NCBI RefSeq assembly: GCF_026788005.1
Contig: NZ_JABEPE010000019.1
Location: 1 to 64,000, forward strand
Direction: 5' to 3'
Length of the DNA stretch: 64,000 bases
From: Alteromonas sp. a30
GTDB taxonomy: Bacteria > Pseudomonadota > Gammaproteobacteria > Enterobacterales > Alteromonadaceae
Shown here piece by piece: positions 54,970 through 63,733 of the stretch. The first letter of the stretch is position 1. Every line of letters starts with the position of its first letter. A program made the position numbers and the translations under genes. Below the pieces are notes generated by a model. It had not been told where the DNA came from. It did no database searches and saw only the letters and a list, made by a program, of their open reading frames with translations.

Positions 54970-55713
54970 ATGGCACAGCATGAATGGCTCTACGGATTGC
55001 ACGCGATGGAGTCTGTTTTGAGCCGAGAGCCAGAGCGTATTGTTGAGATTTTTGTGTTAAAAGGACGGGATGATGAACGTTTGAATCGCATCATCCACCA
55101 AGCTCGCCAGTCCGGTATTTCCATTCAGTTTTGTCAACGCCGGGTACTGGATGACAAAGTACAAGGCGAGCAGCACCAAGGTGTTGTGGCCCGTGCAAAG
55201 CCAGGCAAACAATTCGATGAAAAAGATTTACAACAATTATTGGAAACACAGCCTCAAGGGTTTTATCTAGTGCTTGATGGTGTGACCGATCCTCATAATT
55301 TAGGCGCATGTTTACGTTCTGCCGATGCCGCTGGCGTTACAGCGTTAATTGTTCCTAAAGATAAATCCGCCAATCTAACGCCTACTGCTCGAAAAGTGGC
55401 TTGTGGTGCGGCTGAAACCATCCCTCTTATTCAGGTGACGAATCTTGCCAGATCGTTACGAACGATGCAGGAATCTGGCATTTGGATTGTTGGTACAGCC
55501 GGTGAAGCAGAGCAGCTACTTTATGATTGCAAGCTAACAGGGCCGATGGCGATTGTGATGGGAGCCGAAGGAAAAGGTATGCGTCGACTAACTCGCGAAA
55601 CATGCGATGAGTTAGTTAAGCTTCCCATGGCTGGCAGTGTGTCGAGTTTGAATGTCTCGGTTGCAACGGGCATTTGTTTATTTGAAGTCGTTAGACAAAG
55701 GCAGGTTCAATAA
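54970..55713 (+). CDS. rlmB: 23S rRNA 2'-O-ribose G2251 methyltransferase
   Basis: 247 aa SPOUT methyltransferase. N-terminal RNA-binding L30e-like domain ([18 protein letters not shown]), then the knotted fold with motif 1 [20 protein letters not shown], motif 2 [17 protein letters not shown] and motif 3 [20 protein letters not shown]. The rnr-rlmB order is conserved in many gammaproteobacteria. Its stop overlaps the next start (TAATG), so the amidohydrolase gene is coupled to it. Confidence 0.97.
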   Translation: MAQHEWLYGLHAMESVLSREPERIVEIFVLKGRDDERLNRIIHQARQSGISIQFCQRRVLDDKVQGEQHQGVVARAKPGKQFDEKDLQQLLETQPQGFYLVLDGVTDPHNLGACLRSADAAGVTALIVPKDKSANLTPTARKVACGAAETIPLIQVTNLARSLRTMQESGIWIVGTAGEAEQLLYDCKLTGPMAIVMGAEGKGMRRLTRETCDELVKLPMAGSVSSLNVSVATGICLFEVVRQRQVQ

Positions 55714-57353
55714 TGAATATCGCATCAATAACAGCGCTTTTTGTCGCGTCATTTTGTTTATCACCATTGTTGTGGGCGAACGACATTGTTATCAATGCAA
55801 AAGGCTACACATTGAATGACCAAAAAGTGTTAAGTGAATTCACCGCGATGGCGTTTGATGGCAATAAGATTACTGGTGTATACGCAAAAACGCCGGATTT
55901 GAAAGGCTTTGATAACGTTATTGATGCTAAAGGCAAAACCCTTTTACCAGGGTTGATTGATGCGCACGGGCATGTGATGGCCTACGGACAAGCCATTTCT
56001 AGTGTGGATTTGGTCGGGACTCAATCGTTAAAAGATGCACAAGCGAAAATTAAGGCTCAGTTAGGCAAAGTGCCAACGGGGTGGGTTGTAGGTCATGGCT
56101 GGAATCAAGAGCTATGGCAGGTAAAGCAATTTCCAACAGCTAGTGATATCGATGGATTAATGGGTGAACGCCCTGTGGTATTTAGCCGTATTGATGGTCA
56201 TGCGATTTGGGTGAATAGCAAAGCGTTAACGCTTGCTGGGATAACTACTGACACGTCCGATCCTGAAGGTGGCGAGATTATTCGTGATAAACAAGGCAAG
56301 CCAACAGGTGTATTAGTCGATAATGCAATGGGTTTGGTTTATGACGTGATGCCAAAACCGACAATGGCTCAGCGAAAGACTTTTTTACAGCAAAGCTTAA
56401 AAGCGCTAGCGGCAACAGGATTAACCTCGGTTCATGATGCTGGCATCGATCCTGAAACGATAGCGGCTTATCACGAACTGCAAGCGGAAGGTAACTTGCC
56501 TATTCGGGTTTATGCCATGCTGGATATTACCTCTGAGGACGCCGATGCTTTCTTGCAAAAAGGACCGTATCAAACCGACGATGCGATGTTTGCTTTAAAA
56601 AGCGTTAAGATTTCTGCCGATGGAGCACTGGGTAGCCGAGGCGCCGCGCTTCATGATGATTACAGTGATCGTAAAGGCCAGAAAGGGTTGTTGTTGCACA
56701 CCATTTCGAATTTAAACAAGTATGTTGCGCAAGCGATGCAAGCAGGCTTTCAGGTGAATACCCATGCTATTGGTGATAGAGCCAATACACTTGTCTTAGA
56801 TGCTTATGAGAAGTGGCTAAAAAAAGACGATATGGCGGCCTTGCGTCACCGTATTGAACATGCTCAGGTTGTGCGGCCTCATGAATTACAACGCTTCGCG
56901 GATTTGCACATGATTGCGTCGATGCAGCCAACTCATGCCACGAGCGACAAGAATATGGCAGAAGATAGGTTAGGCAAGGCTCGAATGAAGGGGGCGTATG
57001 CGTGGGCTTCATTGCAAAAGCTCGGCGTGTTGTTGGCAGGTGGCTCGGATTTTCCTATTGAGCCAGCAGAACCTTTCTATGGTTTGCATGCTGCGGTGAC
57101 TCGTCAAGATCGTAACAATCAACCTTTAGGCGGTTGGTACGCGAACGAAGCCGTTGACCGCGAGACAGCGTTAGCTATGTTCACTTACAACGCCGCTTAT
57201 GCTGCCCATCAAGAATCAATGATTGGGTCTATCGAGGTGGGTAAACAAGCCGATTTTATTTTGGTTGAAGATGATTATTTTGAGGTCAAGCCAGAAGATA
57301 TTTGGAAAGTTAAGGTGGCGCAAACATGGGTTGCAGGCAAGCAAGTGTATTAA
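55713..57353 (+). CDS. Exported amidohydrolase (YtcJ-like)
   Basis: 546 aa. Signal peptide (residues 1 to ~22, ending LLWA-ND), then the metal-dependent hydrolase fold: HxH at H85/H87 (GLIDAHGHVMAYG), DGHAIWVN, VHDAGIDP, NTHAIGDRANTLVLDA, RIEHAQVV and GSDFPIEPAEPFYG. The family contains imidazolone- and N-substituted formamide-type deformylases; substrate unknown. Joined to rlmB by overlapping stop/start, and closed by a strong terminator. Confidence 0.88.
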   Translation: MNIASITALFVASFCLSPLLWANDIVINAKGYTLNDQKVLSEFTAMAFDGNKITGVYAKTPDLKGFDNVIDAKGKTLLPGLIDAHGHVMAYGQAISSVDLVGTQSLKDAQAKIKAQLGKVPTGWVVGHGWNQELWQVKQFPTASDIDGLMGERPVVFSRIDGHAIWVNSKALTLAGITTDTSDPEGGEIIRDKQGKPTGVLVDNAMGLVYDVMPKPTMAQRKTFLQQSLKALAATGLTSVHDAGIDPETIAAYHELQAEGNLPIRVYAMLDITSEDADAFLQKGPYQTDDAMFALKSVKISADGALGSRGAALHDDYSDRKGQKGLLLHTISNLNKYVAQAMQAGFQVNTHAIGDRANTLVLDAYEKWLKKDDMAALRHRIEHAQVVRPHELQRFADLHMIASMQPTHATSDKNMAEDRLGKARMKGAYAWASLQKLGVLLAGGSDFPIEPAEPFYGLHAAVTRQDRNNQPLGGWYANEAVDRETALAMFTYNAAYAAHQESMIGSIEVGKQADFILVEDDYFEVKPEDIWKVKVAQTWVAGKQVY

Positions 57354-57390
57354 TCCGTATAGCTTATTTTTGACCAGTTTGATGTTGAAG

Positions 57391-57416
57391 AAAGGGAAGC
57401 AAGAGCTTCCCTTTTT
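57391..57416. terminator. Bidirectional terminator
   Basis: AAAGGGAAGC-AAGA-GCTTCCCTTT-TT: a perfect 10-bp stem with a T-run, between the amidohydrolase gene and the convergent ferritin-like gene. Confidence 0.9.
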
Positions 57417-57451
57417 AGTGTTTATCGCAATGACAGCAGTTTATATATGCG

Positions 57452-58558
57452 CTATTGGCTGTCTTCCAAGTATTCCCATGTAGGCCCAGCATAAAAACCT
57501 TCTGGGCTGTTCGGCAACGGAATTCTCATTAAGGTTTTGGCTGCATATTTCAGCTCATACATGGTTTTTACAGCGGGAATGAGGTTGTCTGGTTGTCCGT
57601 TGAACGCGGTATTTAACTCATCTAGTAATCGCGTAAAGATCAGGTTGAACTCACGGTTCAGCTTTTGGATTTGCGGTAAGTCATGGTAAAGCTTCTTGCT
57701 TGGATTAGGATGCATATTGTAGATGTCATCCCAATCGATTTTAATCGTCGGTCCAGTTGGTCCTGAAGCCGCAGAATCACCACATACATAACGTTTTCCC
57801 TGATCTAATTCATCAAAACGAAAGTAGTGGGCAAGCTCACGATGTTGATTGAATAAGTCATGGTCCCCATCGACTAAGCCAGTATCTTCTTCAAGAGGAA
57901 ATGGCGCGTTTGGATCCCAGTCTCCAGATGGCTTACCCTCACCTTGGGAGATAATGGCATTAATGGCGAAATTAGCGGAAGCGAGATCGGTAACAGGGGT
58001 CACTTCACCGCCGCCACCATAGTAATATTTTGCAGGGATTTGGTGACTCGGATCTCCTGAAAATAAAGCATCGCCGAGTTGGTTCTGTAAATAACTCATG
58101 CCTCTTTGGATCCTTTCGTAAAACTTACCGATGGTTTCTTTATTGGCATCCACCAAATCTGCTGGTACTTCAATATTCTTAAAGGTTTGTAATGCTGATT
58201 TAGAAAACTTAAGCAGACTGACTTCAAACCACGTTTCGCCGTTGGGTAAAGGCGTGGGGTAAGTTGGGACGAAGGAGGCACAATTGACTTTGGGTGTGCC
58301 TCCTGTGGCGAGTAAAACGTTGGTCGCATTGACCAAGTGAAACATTTCCTCCATCACCACGCTGCGAATAGCGTGATAAACACTTGGGTTTGTTGCTTCA
58401 TTGATGGTGTACATGGCGCACAAGTAGGGCGGTAAGGTGGCAAATTCGAGTTGCATGGCAACCTGCAAGTCTTGGTGTAATTGCGCCAAGGTTGTAATAC
58501 CTTCATCTGCCTCACATTCACAAAGGTACGCTTGCAAATTTTGTAAGTTTTGTAACAT
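57452..58558 (-). CDS. Ferritin-like (VioB/RebD-type) protein next to a GMC oxidoreductase
   Basis: 368 aa, no signal peptide. LHQDLQVAMQLEFATLPPYLCAMYTI carries E38 and VVMEEMFHLVNATN carries E71-x-x-H74, matching the 480-aa protein of the MNIO cluster at 17.9 kb. This protein is shorter and lacks that protein's CVDC region; it has its own CECEADEG near residue 15. It is third in an operon after an FAD-SLDH-like small subunit and a GMC oxidoreductase. Its AAGGAG site is strong. An iron-dependent redox role with the oxidoreductase is inferred. Confidence 0.78.
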   Translation of the reverse strand: MLQNLQNLQAYLCECEADEGITTLAQLHQDLQVAMQLEFATLPPYLCAMYTINEATNPSVYHAIRSVVMEEMFHLVNATNVLLATGGTPKVNCASFVPTYPTPLPNGETWFEVSLLKFSKSALQTFKNIEVPADLVDANKETIGKFYERIQRGMSYLQNQLGDALFSGDPSHQIPAKYYYGGGGEVTPVTDLASANFAINAIISQGEGKPSGDWDPNAPFPLEEDTGLVDGDHDLFNQHRELAHYFRFDELDQGKRYVCGDSAASGPTGPTIKIDWDDIYNMHPNPSKKLYHDLPQIQKLNREFNLIFTRLLDELNTAFNGQPDNLIPAVKTMYELKYAAKTLMRIPLPNSPEGFYAGPTWEYLEDSQ

Positions 58559-58568
58559 GGCTTTCTCC

Positions 58569-60389
58569 TTAATTTTGCAGCGCTTTTTTCACGTTATCAG
58601 CAGCCCAATAGGTAAGTGCTGCCATGGTTAGTGTTGGGTTAGATGTGGATATGGTAGGCATGTTGCCACAGCCGACGAGATACAAGTTGGGGTGATCCCA
58701 ACTTTGTTGATTGGCGTTAACAACAGAGTTTTCCTTGCTGGAGCCCATAATGTGGGTGCCAACTAAGTGTCCTGCGCCGTTATAGCTGTATCCTTCGCCC
58801 TGATAGGTGACATAACCCGGTTGTGATTCGTCGTATTGTGTATATTGCTCGACGCCAAGGCGTTGGAATATTTGGTCGGACACACGTTTAGCTGCGGCCA
58901 TTCCGGCGCGCGTGTAGTCGTTTACATCGTAGTCAATAACGGGGCGGTAATTACCGAGCCTGTCTTTATAAGCGGGATCGATAGTGACACGATTATTGAC
59001 GCTAGGAAGTTGCTCTACTAAAAAGCCGAAGCGGAACATGCGAGGATAGGTGGCGGCAATGTGTGCTTTTAATTGTTCACCGTATAAGTTCTTTTCGTCG
59101 ATGAGGTCAGGCACGGTCGCGATTGGTGCGCCTGTTGGCCAGTTCCAACCCCAATTACCGATTTCAATTCTAAAGGCAGCATGATCTTTTCTAAACTCAC
59201 CTCCGCGTAACGAAGGAATACCGGATGTTGAACCGGGACCTCTAAATGCACCGATATTTTCAGGCATGAGCCCCCATGTAAGCATGGTAGGGTGATCCAT
59301 TAAGTTACAGCCGACCAAGCCACTTGAGTTGCCCACGTTTGAAGCCAACATCAGTTTCGCATTTTCTACAGCATGGCTAGCGAGCACAACCACGGTCCCT
59401 GAAACGGTTTCGCAATGATAATCGGGAGAATCCGGGCTTTGGTACTTTTTATAATGCACTTTGCTGATTTGATTGGTGCTTGGGTCCACCTCTAAATTAA
59501 ACGCGACACTTTGTGAGCGAATTTCAACGTTCCCAGTAGCAATCGCATCATCGAGGGTTTTTAGAGCATTGTATTTGGCTTGTACGGGGCAAATAGGGAC
59601 ACAGTTTGAATTACCTTCGCAACGTTGACCTAAATCGGGATTACCAACGGCTCCTCTTGGGCGGAAGTTACCTCTAGGCATACCGTTTCTGCCTTGCGGT
59701 GTGCTGACGACATCAACAGGGTAATCTTTTCCTGATAAGTTGACCGTCATCCCCTCTAGCCCTTTATGCATTTCGTTATCTAAATAACTTTGTGGGATTT
59801 TTTCCATCGGATAATCGTAATCTTGAGACGAGTCAGACTTAAAAGGGATATGCACAGCGGGGTTGTCGATGTTGTGATAGTTTTGCTCATCCGCATCGCC
59901 TGCAACACCAATCCCAAATTCTGCTTTTTCATAATACGGTTTGAGGTCATCATAGTTGATGGGCCAATCTAGACCGTGCCCAAAGTGAGTTTTAATTTTA
60001 AAGTCCTCCGGTAGCATTCGTAGGCAAGTTCCTAACCAGTGCAAAGTGGTGCCTCCTAATGCGCGAGTATAGGTGCTGCTGAATGGAAGCGGTCCTCGTT
60101 GTACAAAATAGCCATTTGTAGAGGGTTTGCCTTCGGCGATTTTGCTCACATCGGTTACTAATGGTTGAGGTGCATTTAAGTTTTGAGGAAAAGGTGAGTT
60201 AGGTATTTTGATAAGGTTTGTGAAGAAGGTACTCATGTACTTCTGATAACCTGAAAAGGTTTTTCCTGTGTCTGCGCCGGCTTCAAGAACCAAAACGCGC
60301 TTTCCTTCTGCGCCTAGTTGCTGTGCCATGATGCCGCCAGAGATCCCGCCACCAACGATGACAACGTCGAAATGTTCACATTGTTTCAT
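58569..60389 (-). CDS. GMC-family FAD oxidoreductase (sugar/alcohol dehydrogenase large subunit type)
   Basis: 606 aa. N-terminal FAD-binding G13-G-G-I-S-G18 and the acidic end LVLEAG. YTRALGGTTLHWLGTCLRM is typical of the gluconate/sorbitol dehydrogenase branch, CEGNSNCVPICPVQAKYNAL may be a Cys-containing redox loop, and the C-terminal HLVGTHIMG plus NPTLTMAALTYWAAD carry the catalytic His and Asn. No twin-arginine or Sec signal is visible on it or its partner, and no cytochrome subunit is adjacent, so location and electron acceptor are unclear. Confidence 0.87.
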   Translation of the reverse strand: MKQCEHFDVVIVGGGISGGIMAQQLGAEGKRVLVLEAGADTGKTFSGYQKYMSTFFTNLIKIPNSPFPQNLNAPQPLVTDVSKIAEGKPSTNGYFVQRGPLPFSSTYTRALGGTTLHWLGTCLRMLPEDFKIKTHFGHGLDWPINYDDLKPYYEKAEFGIGVAGDADEQNYHNIDNPAVHIPFKSDSSQDYDYPMEKIPQSYLDNEMHKGLEGMTVNLSGKDYPVDVVSTPQGRNGMPRGNFRPRGAVGNPDLGQRCEGNSNCVPICPVQAKYNALKTLDDAIATGNVEIRSQSVAFNLEVDPSTNQISKVHYKKYQSPDSPDYHCETVSGTVVVLASHAVENAKLMLASNVGNSSGLVGCNLMDHPTMLTWGLMPENIGAFRGPGSTSGIPSLRGGEFRKDHAAFRIEIGNWGWNWPTGAPIATVPDLIDEKNLYGEQLKAHIAATYPRMFRFGFLVEQLPSVNNRVTIDPAYKDRLGNYRPVIDYDVNDYTRAGMAAAKRVSDQIFQRLGVEQYTQYDESQPGYVTYQGEGYSYNGAGHLVGTHIMGSSKENSVVNANQQSWDHPNLYLVGCGNMPTISTSNPTLTMAALTYWAADNVKKALQN

Positions 60390-60400
60390 AATAATTCCTT

Positions 60401-60901
60401 CTATTTAGCTGGATTGCGTTTAGCTGTCGCGCTGGCAATGTCGTGAGGTGTAAAAGACCACGTGGCGTAACCAGGCTGTTTAGCTCCCATCGGGTGAGAA
60501 TGTACCGCTTCCCAAGCAAGCCCTTGAATGTAGGCATCATCTGAAATAATAAATTCGACATCTTGGTATTTTTGTTCAGATTGATTAGGAACCGCGTAGA
60601 TTTTGCTCCATGCAGTGGGCATGGGATACCAGATGGAGGTATACCACATTTTAAGAATATTTCTGGCAACAGGGCCTAGCATCGCATTGGCAAGGATTTG
60701 TTTGCGTAATTCTGAATCTAGGGCCTTTTTCGGGAGAGCCTCAATCGTACAGAAGGTATCTTGTAGCTGCGTTAAGATGTGCGATGGAATCAGTGTTGTT
60801 AGCACTTCATAGTATGTTTCGCCAACTCCGCTACCTTGCAATCTGGCTTCGTCATAGCCCGTCAGAATGGCTGAGAGTTGATAAAAATCACCAAGGTTCA
60901 T
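60401..60901 (-). CDS. FAD-SLDH-like small subunit
   Basis: 166 aa. LGDFYQLSAILTGYDEARL near the start and AWEAVHSHPMGAKQPGYATW near the end fit the small subunit family of FAD-linked sorbitol/gluconate dehydrogenases. Members often carry the export signal for the catalytic subunit; none is visible here. ATG with GAGG upstream; ends 11 bases before the GMC start, which itself has AAGGA. Probably chaperones or anchors the GMC subunit. Confidence 0.75.
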   Translation of the reverse strand: MNLGDFYQLSAILTGYDEARLQGSGVGETYYEVLTTLIPSHILTQLQDTFCTIEALPKKALDSELRKQILANAMLGPVARNILKMWYTSIWYPMPTAWSKIYAVPNQSEQKYQDVEFIISDDAYIQGLAWEAVHSHPMGAKQPGYATWSFTPHDIASATAKRNPAK

Positions 60902-61183
60902 TGTTTTTCCTCGTGTATTTAATAGGTTGTAATGATTCTTCCCTTATATTTGATGGAGTGAGGAGTAGTAGTGTTTTAGAGCGCTGTTCGTGATTTGCTG
61001 TATGAAGTTTGAATTCTCAAGCCAACAATGCGACATAAAGGATGGTTAAAATATATAGCAAGAATGAGATTTTTGTGTTTTTTGAGCAAAAAATATTACT
61101 CGGCCCATATCCCCTTACATTGGCAAACGACAGTTATGTGTTAGCATCGCTGAGGGTTTTAACTATCTTAGGAGTGGCGAGCA

Positions 61184-62872
61184 GTGCGTTTCTTTTGCCG
61201 AGTTTTGTGTTTCAGTGTTTTCTTATCTTTACCCGCTTTAGCGGAGTTAGCAAAGCCAACGGGTTTAATAAGTGAGAAAGCGATGGTGGTGTCTGCGCGA
61301 AGAGAAGCATCGCAAATTGGTATTGATATTCTAAAGCGTGGGGGAACCGCTTTTGATGCAATGATAGCGACAGAGGTCGCACTTGCAGTCGCTTATCCTT
61401 CGGCAGGTAATATTTCTGGAGGAGGGTTTGCGGTTTATCGAAAAGCTAACGGGGAAACCGGCGCACTCGATTATCGAGAAAAAGCACCTATCGCTGCACA
61501 CCGAGATATGTATCTTGATGAGCAAGGAAAGGTAATTGCAGGATTGAGCCGCTTAGGTGCAAAGTCCGTCGGCGTTCCGGGCACCATTGCAGGCATTTTT
61601 GCAATGCATAAGAAATTGGGTACATTGCCGATGAAGGAGCTGCTTCAGCCCGCCATCGATCTCGCCAATTCCGGGGTACTAGTGACTCCATACTTCAAAC
61701 ATTCTTTAGAGCGCGTTCGTTCCAGCATTGAAAAAGTAAGTGGTACAGACACGCTATTAACGAAGGAATACGAGGTTGGCGATAAAGTCGTTTTCTCTGC
61801 GCTTGCTGATACCTTAAGTCGAATTGCCAAAAATGGACGAGACGAGTTCTATAAAGGGAAAACCGCCAAAATGATGGTGGAATTTTTGCAGTCTCGGGGG
61901 GGGTATATCACGCTGGAAGACTTAGAGAAGTACCAAGCTGTTTGGAGAAAGCCCGTTACTTATCAATATAAAAATCTTACGTTAACCTCAATGAGTCCCC
62001 CCAGTAGTGGCGGTGTCACAATTGCACAGATTTTAGGCATGATTGAACCCTATAATATTGGTCAGTTTGAACACAACTCTATGCCAATGATCTCCCTTTT
62101 AGTCGAGGCTGAGCGCCGAGCCTATGCAGACCGCAACTACTATTTGGGCGATCCAGATTTTGTGGATATGCCACTTCAAAAGCTGATGGATAAAGCCTAT
62201 CTTGCTAAGCGAATGAAGACTTTTAGTTACGATAAAGCAACACCGTCAAGTGAAGTAGCAAGAGGCAATGTGCAAGTGTATGAAAGTATGGAAACCACGC
62301 ATTACTCTATCGTGGACCAGTTTGGCAACGCTGTCGCTGTAACAACAACACTGAATGCCAGTTACGGCTCTAAGTTGTTTAGTAAAAAACTTGGCTTTTT
62401 GTTTAACAATCAAATGGACGATTTTAGTGCAAAGCCGGGCGAGCCAAATATGTACGGTTTGGTGGGAGGAGAAGCAAACAGCATTGACGCGGAAAAGCGT
62501 ATGTTGAGTTCAATGAGCCCGACCATTGTTGAGAAAGATGGCAAATTATCTATGGTGGTTGGAACGCCGGGAGGGTCAACCATTATCACTTCTGTGACCC
62601 AAGCCATTTTAAATGTGTATGAATTTGGCATGAGTATGCAAACTGCGGTTGATAAGCCTAGGTTCCATCACCAATGGCTTCCAGATTTAGTTTTAATGGA
62701 ACAAAAAGGATTCGATGATGGGCTTTTAAAACAGCTAAGGGCTAAAGGTTGGAATGCTAAGAAGGGACAGCTACCCGTTATTGGCAAAGTCGATGCAATA
62801 TTAGTCTTACCGGATGGATCGCTAGAAGGTGGAGCGGATTATCGCGGTGATGACTCAGCTGTAGGTTGGTAA
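61184..62872 (+). CDS. ggt: Gamma-glutamyltransferase
   Basis: 562 aa from GTG 61184 with AGGAG upstream. Sec signal peptide (MRFFCRVLCFSVFLSLPALA). The large-subunit start MVVSARREASQIG, substrate motif DYREKAP and the autocleavage site before T371 (ETTHYSIVD) are all present. TTHYS, PNMYG and GTPGGSTIITSV follow. It transfers or hydrolyses gamma-glutamyl groups of glutathione in the periplasm. Monocistronic. Confidence 0.95.
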   Translation: MRFFCRVLCFSVFLSLPALAELAKPTGLISEKAMVVSARREASQIGIDILKRGGTAFDAMIATEVALAVAYPSAGNISGGGFAVYRKANGETGALDYREKAPIAAHRDMYLDEQGKVIAGLSRLGAKSVGVPGTIAGIFAMHKKLGTLPMKELLQPAIDLANSGVLVTPYFKHSLERVRSSIEKVSGTDTLLTKEYEVGDKVVFSALADTLSRIAKNGRDEFYKGKTAKMMVEFLQSRGGYITLEDLEKYQAVWRKPVTYQYKNLTLTSMSPPSSGGVTIAQILGMIEPYNIGQFEHNSMPMISLLVEAERRAYADRNYYLGDPDFVDMPLQKLMDKAYLAKRMKTFSYDKATPSSEVARGNVQVYESMETTHYSIVDQFGNAVAVTTTLNASYGSKLFSKKLGFLFNNQMDDFSAKPGEPNMYGLVGGEANSIDAEKRMLSSMSPTIVEKDGKLSMVVGTPGGSTIITSVTQAILNVYEFGMSMQTAVDKPRFHHQWLPDLVLMEQKGFDDGLLKQLRAKGWNAKKGQLPVIGKVDAILVLPDGSLEGGADYRGDDSAVGW

Positions 62873-63017
62873 TCATTTGTCCTTTAGTAGTTGTTTGTTT
62901 TGGTTGCAAATAAGGTAAAAATAATATCAAATCGTTCTGCTTTCGTGATGTTTTCGTGATAAATACACTTTAGTGTGTCTTGCGCTAATAACACACTTGA
63001 ATTTATCGAGGTAAACG

Positions 63018-63722
63018 ATGAAGAAATTGAATGCGCTATTTGCAGCGGGCATTTTGGGCCTTTCTGCACAAGCACAAGCAGCTGAACTAGAAGTACATGT
63101 ACAAAACCTAACTCAAGGCATCTACTTCACTCCTATCTTAGTTGCTGCACATCCAGCGGATGCAAGCCTATTTGAATTGGGTATGCCCGCAAGCATGGAA
63201 TTACAAGCAATGGCTGAAGGCGGTAGCATTGCTGGCTTAGAAACAGTTGTCGATTCTGTTGGCGGTGAAGTCGGTGTTCAGGAAGCTGAAAACGGCTTAA
63301 CTGCTCCTGCAACAGCGCGTATGTTCACTTTGAATAGCTCAGATACCAATACAGTACTTTCTGTGACTGCAATGATGTTGCCAACAAACGATGGTTTCAT
63401 CGGTTTAGATAACTGGACTATCCCTACTGAAGCGGGGACTTACACAGTTTACCTAAACGCATATGACGCAGGTACAGAAGCGAACGACGAAATCCGCGGT
63501 AGCGGTGCACCTGGCGAAGCAGGTATGCCAGTTCCTCCTCCACTCGATCCACTTCTAGGCATGAATGGTACAGGTGTCACTACTGAAGAAGTTAACACTA
63601 CTGTTCACGTACACAGAGGTAATTTGGGTGACGCTGCTCAAGACGGTGGCGCAAGTGATGTGTCTAATACTGTTCAGCGTTGGTTGAATCCGGTAGCAAA
63701 AGTGACCGTTATCGTTAAATAG
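63018..63722 (+). CDS. Secreted spondin-domain protein
   Basis: 234 aa. Signal peptide (MKKLNALFAAGILGLSAQAQA-AEL), then a beta-sandwich with VQNLTQGIYFTPILVAAHPADASLFELGMPAS, the common opening of the Spondin_N family in bacteria, and STVHVHRG-like TTVHVHRGNLGD near the end. Bacterial members are extracellular or periplasmic and uncharacterised. The ribosome site is CGAGG. A related gene follows after 11 bases. Confidence 0.85.
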   Translation: MKKLNALFAAGILGLSAQAQAAELEVHVQNLTQGIYFTPILVAAHPADASLFELGMPASMELQAMAEGGSIAGLETVVDSVGGEVGVQEAENGLTAPATARMFTLNSSDTNTVLSVTAMMLPTNDGFIGLDNWTIPTEAGTYTVYLNAYDAGTEANDEIRGSGAPGEAGMPVPPPLDPLLGMNGTGVTTEEVNTTVHVHRGNLGDAAQDGGASDVSNTVQRWLNPVAKVTVIVK

Positions 63723-63733
63723 GAGTCGAGATT

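Noticed and set aside
61042-61275. 77-aa plus-strand frame overlapping the ggt start
   Set aside because: Most of its coding potential comes from out-of-frame reading of the ggt signal peptide; no ribosome site or family.
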